Shown in pieces: positions 24,447 to 33,458 of a stretch of DNA of 36,218 nucleotides. The position numbers and the translations under genes were made by a program. Position 1 is the stretch's first letter. Each line of letters begins with the position of its first letter. Under the pieces are notes generated by a model that ran no database searches, was not told where the DNA came from, and saw nothing but the letters and a program-made list of their open reading frames with translations. This stretch comes from an uncultured Bacteroidota bacterium. GTDB lineage: Bacteria; Bacteroidota; Bacteroidia; Chitinophagales; Chitinophagaceae. Where the stretch lies: the NCBI GenBank assembly GCA_902826165.1, contig CADEDV010000007.1:33255-69472 (forward strand), in the 5' to 3' direction.

Positions 24447-25211
24447 TCAGAGTCCGAATTCTGACCTGATTTCATCATGATAAGTTCTGCCGGAAGTGAG
24501 GCGGGTGCCTGCCTTATCATCCATGATAAACAGGTAGCGGCTGTTGAAATGCCGGTGCATTTCTTTGATCTTATCCTTATTCAGTATATAAGATTTCTGG
24601 ATACGGTAAAACTGCGGGGGCAGTTTTTCAGACAAGGTGGTCAGCGACTGGTCCGTGAGATGTTTTTGCCCATCGGTTGTAAATACATATACATATTTAT
24701 CCTGTGCTTCCAGGTAAACAATATTTTCATACCGGAGTAAAGTGATCCTATCACCGGTCTTGATCGGTAAGGCAGTTGCTTTTTGTGGTGCTTGTAACTG
24801 GCGGATAATATCCTGGAGGCTGTTTACATCTAAAGTTTGATTCAGGCGGCCAAACTGCTTCAGTTTATCAATACTCTGCTGCAATCTTTCTTCTTTAATT
24901 GGTTTCAGCAGGTAATCGATCGAAAAATTCTCGAATGCCTTGATGGCATACTGTTCATAAGCCGTGGTGAAAATAACATTGGGCTTATGTGTTAACTGCT
25001 CCAGCACTTCAAAACCGGTCAGGTCGGGCATTTGTATATCTAAGAAAATAAGATCTGGCTTCAGTTCTTCAATTTTTGAAATGGCTTCTCTCCCATTGCC
25101 GGCTTCGCCCACAACGGTTACTACCTGGGCATAATCCTCCAGCAGGCTCTTCATCAGCCTGCGGGCAGCAGGTTCATCATCGATGACGATAGCTTTAAAC
25201 AACTGGCTCAT
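24447..25211 (-). CDS. LytTR-family response regulator
   Basis: A 254-residue transcription factor. Receiver domain (about 4-120): IDDEPAARRL (acidic pair Asp11/Asp12), FLDIQMPDLTGFEV with the phospho-acceptor Asp58, IFTTAYEQYA with the conserved Thr, and DYLLKPI with the conserved Lys. A linker with Gln- and Asn-rich residues precedes the C-terminal LytTR DNA-binding domain (about 150-250): IKTGDRITLLRYENIVYLEA, FYRIQKSYILNKDKIKEM and SGRTYHDEI. Its start overlaps the end of the sensor kinase gene by 17 nt. It would activate or repress target genes by binding direct repeats; such a repeat lies about 220 nt past its own stop, before the beta-barrel genes. Confidence 0.92.
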   Translation of the reverse strand: MSQLFKAIVIDDEPAARRLMKSLLEDYAQVVTVVGEAGNGREAISKIEELKPDLIFLDIQMPDLTGFEVLEQLTHKPNVIFTTAYEQYAIKAFENFSIDYLLKPIKEERLQQSIDKLKQFGRLNQTLDVNSLQDIIRQLQAPQKATALPIKTGDRITLLRYENIVYLEAQDKYVYVFTTDGQKHLTDQSLTTLSEKLPPQFYRIQKSYILNKDKIKEMHRHFNSRYLFIMDDKAGTRLTSGRTYHDEIRSEFGL

Positions 25212-26361
25212 TTTTCATCAGTTTATGAATATGTATAGCGACTTGCTTGACCGGCTGGTTACTGAAATGTATTTCATACTGCCCCGGAAAAAGAAGGTCA
25301 AGTTTATCGTAAACACTTTTTACTCCATAACCCGGCATTAATTCAGCAGGAAATGCAGGCCCGTTATCCGCAATAGTGATCAGCATCCCGGTTTCTTCTT
25401 TTTTTATAGTAAGAAATATCTCTGTCATCTCTCCTGTTACTTTTAATCCATGCTTTACCGCATTTTCCACCAATGGCTGAAGTACAAATCTCGGCACCAG
25501 GTAATGTCCCATATCATCGGCCACATTAACGGTATAGTTTAACTGGTCTTCAAACCTGATCTTTTCGATCTGCAGGTACACTTCCGTCATCGCCACTTCA
25601 TCATTTACGGTAGAAAAATTATTCTGGCTGTAATTGATGCTGTAACGAAACAGGTCAGCCAGTGCAATGGTCATCTTCCTTGCTTTCTTTCCATCTGTCA
25701 TGGAGAGATCAGCAATAGAGTTAAGTGCATTATACAAAAAGTGGGGATTCACTTTTGAATGCAGTGCATCCAGTTCAGCTTTTGCTTTTGATTCCCGCAT
25801 CCGGCTCAACTCGAGTTCTTTGGCGTCAAATTTTCGCTTTCTTTCGATATCAAGATAGTTGATGACTGCATAAATTAATCCAGTTGCTCCTGCCAGGTAC
25901 ACACTGTTAATAATTACATATTTCAGGTAAGGCGTTTTACTACCATATAAATAATATCCGAACGGAACATTAATGATAATGGTGGTAATGATCAGGGCAG
26001 TCACGATCAGCAGGTTATGTTTTATAAACCCCATTTGTCTGAACCGCCTGTTTTCAGCAATATATCTTACTGTATTAAAGACAAACAGGGTTGTTATGGT
26101 TACAGAAATAAACTGGGCAACAATGGACCATGCCCATCCCCATTTGGCCAACATATAAAAAAAACCGCCGCCCATCGGCACCATGGCATTAGAAATACAA
26201 AAAATAGCCAGCCATGCCACCACGTTCTTTCGCAGCAATTCATTTTTGATGGATTGCCTGAACATCCGGGAGAATTGCGTTAGCACATACAGGCCTGCCA
26301 CAGCAAACAAGAGGCTGAAGAAAATCAGCAGAACATATTCCAACGTAGATGGTTCCTTCAT
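25195..26361 (-). CDS. LytS/YehU-type sensor histidine kinase
   Basis: A 388-residue membrane kinase (PF06580 type) paired with the LytTR regulator. About five hydrophobic helices (about 9-30, 48-70, 79-97, 115-135, 148-170) form the sensor part, with no extracellular domain of size. A coiled-coil-like linker precedes the H-box LHSKVNPHFLYNALNSIADL (His207). The ATPase follows: LQPLVENAVKHG (N-box), ITIADNGPAF and GYGVKSVYDKL. The ATG at 26361 is chosen over a TTG at 26373. It reads away from the threonine aldolase gene across a roughly 100-bp divergent gap. The signal is unknown; kinases of this layout often sense membrane or lipid-borne cues. Confidence 0.92.
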   Translation of the reverse strand: MKEPSTLEYVLLIFFSLLFAVAGLYVLTQFSRMFRQSIKNELLRKNVVAWLAIFCISNAMVPMGGGFFYMLAKWGWAWSIVAQFISVTITTLFVFNTVRYIAENRRFRQMGFIKHNLLIVTALIITTIIINVPFGYYLYGSKTPYLKYVIINSVYLAGATGLIYAVINYLDIERKRKFDAKELELSRMRESKAKAELDALHSKVNPHFLYNALNSIADLSMTDGKKARKMTIALADLFRYSINYSQNNFSTVNDEVAMTEVYLQIEKIRFEDQLNYTVNVADDMGHYLVPRFVLQPLVENAVKHGLKVTGEMTEIFLTIKKEETGMLITIADNGPAFPAELMPGYGVKSVYDKLDLLFPGQYEIHFSNQPVKQVAIHIHKLMKNEPVV

Positions 26362-26462
26362 ACAGGCCGGCAATTTAAGAAAAGAAGCAGAAGACCAGCC
26401 TGCCGCTTCGCAAAATGGCTGTTTTCAGGCGTGAACTGATTATCTTGCAGAAAATTCGCAGA

Positions 26463-27479
26463 ATGCTGATTGATTTCAGATCGGACACAGTGACCAAACC
26501 CTCCCCGGACATGCTTGAGGCCATGATGAAAGCAAAAGTTGGCGATGATGTTTTTGGTGAAGACCCCTCTATCAATGAACTGGAAAATAGGTCAGCTTCC
26601 CTCTTTGGCATGGAAGCAGGGCTTTTTTGCCCCTCTGGCACCATGACCAACCAGGTCGCTATTAAATGCCACACACAACCCGGCGATGAAGTGATCTGCG
26701 ATGAAAGTGCCCATATTTATCAATATGAAGGTGGTGGTATTGCTTCTAACTCGGGAGCTTCTGTAAAATTGATGCAAGGAGACCGTGGCCGGTTTACTGC
26801 TGCACAGGCAAAAGCGGCCATCAATCCCGATGATGTGCACCGGGCCAATACCAGTTTGATCTGCTTAGAAAATACCAGCAACCGTGGCGGCGGCAGTTGC
26901 TATGATTTTGACGAGATAAAAAAGATAAAAGCCCTTTGCACAGAAAACAAACTGGCTTTTCATTTGGATGGGGCCCGTTTATGGAATGCATTAGTGGCAA
27001 AGAATGAAACACCGAAACAATACGGGGAAGTATTTGACAGTATTTCCATTTGTTTCAGTAAAAGCTTAGGCTGTCCTGTTGGCAGTGTATTGCTGGGCAC
27101 AAAAGAATTCATCAAAAAAGCCAGGAGGATCAGGAAAGTTTTTGGTGGGGGTATGCGGCAGGCTGGTTTTATTGCAGCAGCCGGCATTTATGCCCTGGAA
27201 AATAATATACAACGGCTCGAAGAAGATCATTTACATGCACAACAGATCAGTGAAGCGATAGCGAAGAAGAATTTTGTGAAAATGGTGTTACCCGTTGAAA
27301 CCAATATTATCATCTTCGAATTGAAAGAGGGAATGTCAGCTCCCGAATTAGTGGCAAAACTGAAAGAGCATAATATTCTCGGTTATGCAATTGCACCAAA
27401 CCGGGTACGATTAGTTACCCATCTTGATATTACCAAAGAAATGACCGCAACAACCATTGAACGTTTTAATCAACTATAA
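26463..27479 (+). CDS. ltaE: Low-specificity L-threonine aldolase
   Basis: A 338-residue PLP-dependent fold type I enzyme cleaving threonine (and often allo-threonine) to glycine and acetaldehyde. Start chosen at the ATG 26463, giving the standard [20 protein letters not shown]; an earlier in-frame start at 26415 adds 16 unrelated residues. Motifs: [16 protein letters not shown] (about 26-41), [13 protein letters not shown] (about 56-68), [13 protein letters not shown], the PLP-aspartate region [10 protein letters not shown] (Asp169) and the Schiff-base lysine in [14 protein letters not shown] (Lys200). The next gene begins 2 nt after the stop, so this and pgi are one transcription unit. Confidence 0.93.
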   Translation: MLIDFRSDTVTKPSPDMLEAMMKAKVGDDVFGEDPSINELENRSASLFGMEAGLFCPSGTMTNQVAIKCHTQPGDEVICDESAHIYQYEGGGIASNSGASVKLMQGDRGRFTAAQAKAAINPDDVHRANTSLICLENTSNRGGGSCYDFDEIKKIKALCTENKLAFHLDGARLWNALVAKNETPKQYGEVFDSISICFSKSLGCPVGSVLLGTKEFIKKARRIRKVFGGGMRQAGFIAAAGIYALENNIQRLEEDHLHAQQISEAIAKKNFVKMVLPVETNIIIFELKEGMSAPELVAKLKEHNILGYAIAPNRVRLVTHLDITKEMTATTIERFNQL

Positions 27480-27481
27480 TT

Positions 27482-29140
27482 ATGTTACCTAAGATAAACC
27501 CTACTTCCGCTCCCGCCTGGCAACAATTACAAGCTCATTACCACGAAATAAAAGAAAAGCAGCTACGGGAACTCTTCAAAGAAGATACTAATCGTTTTGA
27601 AAAACTATCCCTTCAAAAAGGCGATATCCTGTTTGACTATTCCAAGAACATCATTACGGATAAAACGCTGGATTTATTATTACAACTTGCCAATGAGTGC
27701 AAACTGAAAGAAGCGATCAGCGCTATGTTTGCCGGAGATAAGATCAATGCGACTGAAGGCCGTGCCGTTTTACATACAGCCCTGAGAAATTTTTCCAAAG
27801 AACCTGTTTTTGCCGAAGGCAGTGATGTGATGCCGCAGGTACGAAAAGTGCTGAAGAAAATGAAAAGCTTTTGTGAAGCAGTGCATACCGGCAAGCACAG
27901 AGGCTATACCAATAAACGGATCAAATACATCGTCAATATCGGTATCGGTGGCAGCGACCTGGGCCCATTGATGGTCACCGAAGCATTGAAGCCATACACA
28001 GTGGATGATATCGAAACCTTCTTTGTCTCCAACGTGGATGGGACCCATATTGCTGAAACCTTAAAAAAAGTAAATCCTGAACGAACATTATTCCTGGTCG
28101 CTTCCAAAACTTTTACCACGCAGGAAACCATGACCAATGCCCACACAGCCAGGGAATGGTTCCTAAAGAAAGCAAAGAACGAAAAACATATCGCCAAACA
28201 TTTTGTGGCCCTCAGTACCAATGAAACCGAAGTGGTGAAATTTGGTATTGATAAAAACAACATGTTTGAGTTCTGGGACTGGGTGGGCGGCCGTTATTCT
28301 TTGTGGAGTGCTATCGGTCTTTCTATTGCGCTGACAATCGGTTACAAGAATTTTGAACAATTACTGAAAGGTGCCCATGATACCGACAAACATTTCAGGG
28401 ACACCCCACTTGAAAAAAATATACCGGTATTGATGGCGCTGATCGGTTTATGGTACACGAATTTCTTCGGTACACAAAGCGAAGCTATTCTCCCTTATGA
28501 TCAGTATCTCCATCGTTTCGCTGCTTATTTCCAGCAGGGAAATATGGAAAGCAACGGTAAGAGTATTGACCGCAACGGTGAAGCCGTTGAATATCCTACC
28601 GGCCCGATCATCTGGGGTGAACCGGGTACCAACGGTCAACATGCTTTTTATCAACTGATACACCAGGGCACACCACTTATTCCCTGTGATTTTATTGCTC
28701 CTGCACAAACCCATAATCCTATCGGCGATCATCATGTGAAACTGCTAAGCAATTTCTTTGCGCAGACAGAAGCCCTGATGAATGGCAAAACAGAAGAAGA
28801 AGCCGGCAAAGAATTAGAGAAAGCAGGTCTAAGCAATGAAGATATTACCCGCCTCCTACCCTATAAAGTATTTACCGGCAACCGGCCCACCAATTCATTC
28901 CTTATTAAAAAAATCACTCCTTATACATTGGGTGAACTGATCGCTTTGTATGAACATAAAATATTTGTACAGGGTATTCTCTGGAATATTTACAGCTTCG
29001 ACCAATGGGGAGTTGAATTGGGTAAGCAATTGGCCAACAAGATACTTCCCGAGTTAGTGACAAAAGAAACGGTTACCAGTCATGATTCCTCCACGAACGG
29101 GCTGATCAACCACTGGAAACAGGTAAGAGCTAAAAAATAG
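27482..29140 (+). CDS. pgi: Glucose-6-phosphate isomerase
   Basis: A 552-residue cytoplasmic enzyme converting glucose 6-phosphate to fructose 6-phosphate; length normal for the long form. Motifs: [20 protein letters not shown] (about 150-169), the sugar-phosphate loop SKTFTTQET (about 208-216), [14 protein letters not shown] (about 268-281), the catalytic base Glu356 in [29 protein letters not shown] with His387, and a lysine-containing [13 protein letters not shown] near the C-terminus. The ATG at 27482 is 2 nt past the ltaE stop. A strong terminator follows within 60 nt. Confidence 0.97.
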   Translation: MLPKINPTSAPAWQQLQAHYHEIKEKQLRELFKEDTNRFEKLSLQKGDILFDYSKNIITDKTLDLLLQLANECKLKEAISAMFAGDKINATEGRAVLHTALRNFSKEPVFAEGSDVMPQVRKVLKKMKSFCEAVHTGKHRGYTNKRIKYIVNIGIGGSDLGPLMVTEALKPYTVDDIETFFVSNVDGTHIAETLKKVNPERTLFLVASKTFTTQETMTNAHTAREWFLKKAKNEKHIAKHFVALSTNETEVVKFGIDKNNMFEFWDWVGGRYSLWSAIGLSIALTIGYKNFEQLLKGAHDTDKHFRDTPLEKNIPVLMALIGLWYTNFFGTQSEAILPYDQYLHRFAAYFQQGNMESNGKSIDRNGEAVEYPTGPIIWGEPGTNGQHAFYQLIHQGTPLIPCDFIAPAQTHNPIGDHHVKLLSNFFAQTEALMNGKTEEEAGKELEKAGLSNEDITRLLPYKVFTGNRPTNSFLIKKITPYTLGELIALYEHKIFVQGILWNIYSFDQWGVELGKQLANKILPELVTKETVTSHDSSTNGLINHWKQVRAKK

Positions 29141-29165
29141 AACATCCCATTGGATGAAAAAATAC

Positions 29166-29199
29166 AAGCCTGGACCGGGAAACCCGTTCAGGCTTTTTT
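29166..29199 (+). terminator. Rho-independent terminator of pgi
   Basis: AAGCCTG (29166-29172), an inner CGGG/CCCG stem, CAGGCTT (29189-29195), then TTTT. Two stacked stems followed by a T run, 26 nt after the pgi stop, a textbook terminator. Confidence 0.88.
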
Positions 29200-29229
29200 C
29201 ATAACTTTAAAAGACCTTATTTTTTGCGT

Positions 29230-29601
29230 ATGAAAAAGATACTCTTCCCACTTTGCCTGCTGGTTGCTTCCATAGCTGTTGCGCAAACCGATGGCATTAT
29301 CGATCCCAACAAATATCTTCAAAAAAAAATGAAATGGAATAATGATACCGTGTTTATCTATGACAGCAAAATTCAATTCAACGGAATGAATGGTTTTGGC
29401 TTTAAAAGTTTTTCAACCGGTAAGGACAGTATTTTGGGCCAGATGCCCTGCATTATTCCGGATCTCAGCAAGTGCAACTATAATATGCCCAACCTGGCCA
29501 CTACTCAACAATATAAAACGATCATGCTGGAAAGATATGGTAGTGTGGCAGTGGTTAAACCTCCCGCATTACGAAATAGCAAACCTCCTGTTAAAAGGTG
29601 A
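29230..29601 (+). CDS. Small secreted protein of unknown function
   Basis: 123 residues from the ATG at 29230 (a TTG at 29224 would add two). Signal peptide MKKILFPLCLLVASIAVA-Q. The mature part has FIYDSKIQFNGMNGFGFKSF, then PCIIPDLSKCNYNMP with two cysteines eight residues apart, and ends in a proline- and lysine-rich basic tail. I do not recognise a family; the two cysteines may bond in the periplasm. It stands alone between the pgi terminator and a convergent hydrolase gene, so it has its own promoter, though only a poor candidate (ATTTTTTG at 29219-29226) is visible and it is too close to the ATG to be trusted. Confidence 0.65.
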   Translation: MKKILFPLCLLVASIAVAQTDGIIDPNKYLQKKMKWNNDTVFIYDSKIQFNGMNGFGFKSFSTGKDSILGQMPCIIPDLSKCNYNMPNLATTQQYKTIMLERYGSVAVVKPPALRNSKPPVKR

Positions 29602-29663
29602 TGAGGGTTTGACAGTAAGTGCTATATCCCAAGCTAAAATAGTAGCCCGGCTGTTGAATGATT

Positions 29664-30746
29664 TTAATTATTCCCTTTACCTGTCAGTGATTTAATAAGC
29701 CTGACTTCTTCTTCGCTGTACGGGGTTCCATCTTTACGAAAAATATCATGAAACCAAATTTTGGGTTCGCTGCCTTCTGGCATGGGTGTATCCCAGGCGT
29801 AGATCGTATTGCTTTTACCCGACACCAGGCCCCAGTTGATAGCTGCTATTTTTCGTTCTTTTAGTAAAGGCATGATGTTATCAAAACGGCTGCCCCTTGT
29901 CCTTGCCATATACTCGGTACAGATCAACGGCTTCCCGGTTTTAACTAAAAATGAATCGATCCATTTCAGGTGTTCCTTTTCGTTCATGTAATTGTGATAC
30001 GTAATCACATCAGAATTTTCCAACTGGAACTGGTTCAGTTCTTTTAACCGCAGGTCCCATACACCGGCAGATAAGGGCTGGTCAGGATTGATCGTTCTTC
30101 CCCAGGAAAATACTTTTTGCAGCAGCGGCATACTTTTATTGCCATAACCTGAATTGCCGGGCTCATTGTACACATCCCATAATAAAATACGTTTATCTTT
30201 TTTAAAAGCAGTCAGTATATCCTTTACATATTTCTCCAGCATATGGTCGGCTGACAGGTCCATGTCCGTTAATTTTCCCGGGTCTCTTACCCAACCTGAA
30301 TTATGAATACCGGGCTTAGGCAATGGTTGTTTGCCGGGGGCATAGGTTTCATTCCAGCAATCATCAAAGAAAACAAAAATGGTAGTAATGCTGTGTTTAT
30401 TGGCAATGGATAAATAGCTGTTCATTCTTTTTTTGAACCCTGCCTGATCGGCCTGCCAGGCCAAATGGTGAAGATAAACCCGCATTACATTCATGCCGAT
30501 ACTTTTTGCAAAGCCGAGTTCCCTGTCAATAGTGACAGAATCAAAAGACTCAGCCTGCCACATTTCCAATTGATTGATAGCAGTGCTGGGCAAAAAATCA
30601 GCACCGGCCATCCACGGAAGTTTAGCATACCAGGCATTGGCTTTCTCTTTACTCCACACAGCTCTTTCTTTTTGTGCAGCAGCTGTAGAAGTTATTATAA
30701 GTGCAATAACTAACAGAACAACTAAACGGTGATTTATCTTATTCAT
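29664..30746 (-). CDS. Exported glycoside hydrolase, GH5-like TIM barrel
   Basis: A 360-residue protein with a signal peptide (about 1-25, ending STAAAQ). The barrel layout is that of cellulase-family (GH5 or neighbouring clan GH-A) enzymes. The proposed acid/base Glu195 is in LWDVYNEPGNSG and the nucleophile Glu278 is in KPLICTEYMARTRG, at the ends of strands 4 and 7. MNVMRVYLHHLAW (about 85-97) and TYHNYMNEKEHLKWI (about 249-263) carry the usual Arg and His. The substrate cannot be told; a beta-linked polysaccharide or oligosaccharide is likely. It is the only gene of its unit, convergent with the small secreted protein upstream of it on the map. Confidence 0.8.
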   Translation of the reverse strand: MNKINHRLVVLLVIALIITSTAAAQKERAVWSKEKANAWYAKLPWMAGADFLPSTAINQLEMWQAESFDSVTIDRELGFAKSIGMNVMRVYLHHLAWQADQAGFKKRMNSYLSIANKHSITTIFVFFDDCWNETYAPGKQPLPKPGIHNSGWVRDPGKLTDMDLSADHMLEKYVKDILTAFKKDKRILLWDVYNEPGNSGYGNKSMPLLQKVFSWGRTINPDQPLSAGVWDLRLKELNQFQLENSDVITYHNYMNEKEHLKWIDSFLVKTGKPLICTEYMARTRGSRFDNIMPLLKERKIAAINWGLVSGKSNTIYAWDTPMPEGSEPKIWFHDIFRKDGTPYSEEEVRLIKSLTGKGNN

Positions 30747-30878
30747 ATAACAGCATTAAAAATTATTGCCGGGAAGGCGTTCGTTATTTTCCTGTAGCAA
30801 AGTAATCAAAACATATCTATCTCCAGAAATCCCGTTGGTTTCTTTTGCCACTGGCCCCTGACGGGAGACTGTGGGCAG

Positions 30879-30912
30879 AAAAAAAGGCTGCCTCAATTTT
30901 TTGAGACAGCCT
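30879..30912 (-). terminator. Rho-independent terminator of the repeat lipoprotein gene
   Basis: Minus strand AGGCTGTCTC, 8-nt loop, GAGGCAGCCT (10-bp stem with one T-G pair), followed by seven T residues (30885-30879). It lies 25 nt past the stop of the lipoprotein gene. Confidence 0.88.
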
Positions 30913-30936
30913 CTGTTTAATTCTTTATTTCTTTTA

Positions 30937-32619
30937 TTAAAAAACCTGGTACCGGCGCAATTCCTGCTGGAATGCCAGCGTACCTGTTTCATCAAAAAAT
31001 TCAAATTTCACCAGTCCTATATTTCTTGCATAGTAACTTTTACCGGAGCCCACCAGCGATGTAACATCCTGCCATACCCCCGGAGCTACTTCCTGTTCGT
31101 ATTTTTCTTCCACCACTATAACATTGGTAAAATTCATCGTACCGGTTGAGGTGGTAAATGAAAGCGGTACATCTTTTTGTAAAATAGTATAGCTGAAACG
31201 GAGTGTCAGGGAGAAAGTCGGGTTGGGTGGAACAGTTACAGTGCCCGGATAGGCTGCACTCTTCCAGTTAGTGCCTGTTGCCGCATCTTTCAGAAAAATA
31301 TATTCTTTCCACTGCGGATTATCATACCCGATAAAAGCGCCGATGTCAACAAACTCCATATAATCATTTCCGGATTTACGGTAATACCCGGATGAATCAA
31401 ACCCGGTGGCAATATTATCTGTGATCATGAAAATATTATACGAATTGCCAAGAGCAGTATGTGTATTCGCTATTACCCTGCGGAACAGGGAATCATTTGC
31501 ATCGTCATCAATTTCATAACTCCAGTTACTATTCGTCGTTCTCGGGAAATAATCAATCACAACAGGCGCTGCCACAACAGGAATCGTAAATGTACAGCTG
31601 CTGGTTCCGAACGTAACGGTGAATACCTGGTTGCCTGCCGTAGTGGGTGTACCGCTTCCTATCAACGTGATATTCTGAATCCCCGTAGCCGGGAAAGTTC
31701 CTGTGGCGGTAAAACTAAAACCAGTAACCGTATTGGTAGAGATCGTGTATGTACCAACTGTGGCAACGTTTACCTGTATCTGTACATTATTGCCCACCAT
31801 AAGGGCCGTACCAACGGTGTATATACCGGCGGGTGTTGCTGGTGTGCAGCCGCCCGGTGACCCGGCCAGGGTGCCGGTGCCGGCATTACCAACTGTAATA
31901 TCAAATGAACAAAGATTCGTTCCGATGGTAACCGGAACAGTATTAGTACCGGCAGTTGTGGGTGTGCCACTGCCAAACAAGACGACTGTTTGCGGTCCTG
32001 TAGTGGTAAAAGCTCCGCTTGCCATAAAAGTCATTCCCTGGAAAGTGGTGCTGATGGAATAAGTTCCGATAGTGGTTACATTCACATTAACTGTAACACT
32101 ATGCGTACCTCCCAATGCTACTCCTAATGTATAGGTGCCAACAACGGTGGCTCCCGCACAATTAGCACCAGTGCCACTCAACCCGAATACTGCAGGCCCG
32201 CCCCCACCAATGGGTAAAAAGGTTACGGGAACAAAACATTCCTGCCCGTCGTATTGAATTCTGAAATTGAAGGTACCTGCTGTGGCCGGTGTTCCATTGC
32301 CCCGCAGTTTCACCACATTATTACCAGCAGTAGTAAAAGTGCCGGACAACCGGAAATAAACACCATTAACGGTATCTGAGAAAACAGTATAACTGCCGGT
32401 TGCTGTCACATCCACCGTAACTTCAATATATTCTGTATTGCCGTTCAGGGCTGTTCCCTGCACATATGTACCAACTACGTTTTTGGGCAGGCAGTCACCA
32501 TTAATATCACTTTGCAAAAGGCCTTCAGAGGGTTGATTGCCGGATTCAAAACTGTTCTCCTTCTGACAGGCCACGATTACCAAACCCAGCAGCAAAAGGG
32601 AAGCAAGAATTTTTCTCAT
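30937..32619 (-). CDS. Lipoprotein with three tandem cysteine-bracketed repeats
   Basis: 560 residues from the ATG at 32619 (an upstream start at 32640 has no support). Lipobox VIVAC with Cys18. Three repeats of about 90 residues follow at about 43-134, 154-243 and 258-348. Each starts with a Cys, continues as VGTYxxGxAL..VTVxVxVTxxGxYxIS..G..TFTTxG.Q.VxLxGxGTPTTAGT, and has a second Cys near its end (128, 237, 342). A beta-sandwich (immunoglobulin-like) with a disulfide across it is the natural reading. Residues about 350-560 form a different, non-repetitive C-terminal domain rich in aromatic residues (NSNWSYEIDDD, WKEYIFLKDAATGTNWKS). A surface-exposed binding or adhesion role is inferred. 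Confidence 0.75.
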   Translation of the reverse strand: MRKILASLLLLGLVIVACQKENSFESGNQPSEGLLQSDINGDCLPKNVVGTYVQGTALNGNTEYIEVTVDVTATGSYTVFSDTVNGVYFRLSGTFTTAGNNVVKLRGNGTPATAGTFNFRIQYDGQECFVPVTFLPIGGGGPAVFGLSGTGANCAGATVVGTYTLGVALGGTHSVTVNVNVTTIGTYSISTTFQGMTFMASGAFTTTGPQTVVLFGSGTPTTAGTNTVPVTIGTNLCSFDITVGNAGTGTLAGSPGGCTPATPAGIYTVGTALMVGNNVQIQVNVATVGTYTISTNTVTGFSFTATGTFPATGIQNITLIGSGTPTTAGNQVFTVTFGTSSCTFTIPVVAAPVVIDYFPRTTNSNWSYEIDDDANDSLFRRVIANTHTALGNSYNIFMITDNIATGFDSSGYYRKSGNDYMEFVDIGAFIGYDNPQWKEYIFLKDAATGTNWKSAAYPGTVTVPPNPTFSLTLRFSYTILQKDVPLSFTTSTGTMNFTNVIVVEEKYEQEVAPGVWQDVTSLVGSGKSYYARNIGLVKFEFFDETGTLAFQQELRRYQVF

Positions 32620-32717
32620 ATAGGTAGTTATTGAAGTCACTAAAATAAGACTTATTTGCCTAACAGCAGCATGGCAGTATCCCCATCTAAACCTGTTCCG
32701 GTTGCCGCTGTAAATCT

Positions 32718-32725
32718 TACATTTG
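32718..32725 (+). promoter_or_regulatory. -7 element for the rhodanese-thioredoxin gene
   Basis: TACATTTG matches TAnnTTTG and lies 17 nt before the ATG at 32743, the same distance as before the PafA-like gene. The -33 element is not convincing. Confidence 0.4.
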
Positions 32726-32742
32726 CCAAAATTTATCTGTAC

Positions 32743-33429
32743 ATGAAAATGATTTCGCTGCTGCTTGTCTCCTCACTTTTTTTAAGCTGCCAGGCACAAA
32801 CTGTTACCAAAGCAAAAGCTGATGATTTCGAAAAAGGCATAGCCGCTGACAGTGCCCAGGTGCTGGATGTAAGAACAGCGGGTGAATATGGTTCAGGACA
32901 TATTAAAAATTCATTACAGGCCAACTGGATTGACAAAGAGCAGTTCTTTGACCGGATACAATACATGGATAAGAACAGGCCGGTATATATTTATTGCCTT
33001 GTTGGTGGCAGAAGTGCCGCCGCTGCGGAATGGATGCGGAACAATGGCTTTAAAAAAGTAGTGGAATTGGACGGTGGGCTCAATGCCTGGAAACGGGCAG
33101 CCAAGCCATTAGAAGGTGTCAGCAATGAAAAACAACTGACCATTGAAGAATACTGGGCCTCGATACCAAAAGAACAGACTGTGCTGGTTGACTTTGGTGC
33201 CACCTGGTGCCCGCCCTGTGTAAAAATGGAACCGGTGCTGGAAGAAATTAAAAAAGATAAGTCACTTCATTTCCAGTTTTTAAAAATAGATGCCGGTATT
33301 CATACCGATGTAATGAAATCATTAAATATTGAACCTATCCCTGTTTTTATTATCTATAAAGAAGGAAAAGAAGTGTGGAGAAAGCTTGGACTGGTGACCA
33401 AAGAAGAATTTGCCGCACAACTGAAATAA
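32743..33429 (+). CDS. Rhodanese-thioredoxin fusion lipoprotein
   Basis: 228 residues from the ATG at 32743 (the earlier start at 32656 would run through the promoter). Lipobox-like FLSC with Cys16, hence probably a lipoprotein facing the periplasm. Rhodanese domain (about 25-120): VLDVRTAGEYGSGHI, and the active-site loop IYCLVGGRSAA with Cys85. Thioredoxin domain (about 130-228): LVDFGATWCPPCVKMEPVL with the redox pair Cys156/Cys159, and the cis-proline region IEPIPVFIIYKEGKEVWRKLG. A single protein could bind sulfane sulfur and then reduce it. The metallophosphoesterase gene begins 29 nt downstream. Confidence 0.88.
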   Translation: MKMISLLLVSSLFLSCQAQTVTKAKADDFEKGIAADSAQVLDVRTAGEYGSGHIKNSLQANWIDKEQFFDRIQYMDKNRPVYIYCLVGGRSAAAAEWMRNNGFKKVVELDGGLNAWKRAAKPLEGVSNEKQLTIEEYWASIPKEQTVLVDFGATWCPPCVKMEPVLEEIKKDKSLHFQFLKIDAGIHTDVMKSLNIEPIPVFIIYKEGKEVWRKLGLVTKEEFAAQLK

Positions 33430-33458
33430 TCTTTCTGATTTTTGGCTACCTTTTCGAT

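Noticed and set aside
30937..32619. Nucleotide-level tandem repeat or CRISPR-like array in the lipoprotein gene
   Set aside because: The periodicity is at protein level (about 90 residues) and the copies differ at most bases; no short identical repeats with spacers were seen.
32656..32742. Upstream start of the rhodanese-thioredoxin gene
   Set aside because: It would place the promoter element at 32718-32725 inside the gene and lacks a signal peptide; the ATG at 32743 gives one.
33375..33458. Upstream start of the metallophosphoesterase gene, overlapping the rhodanese gene
   Set aside because: The extra 28 residues are a shadow of the preceding gene; the ATG at 33459 opens with a signal sequence.
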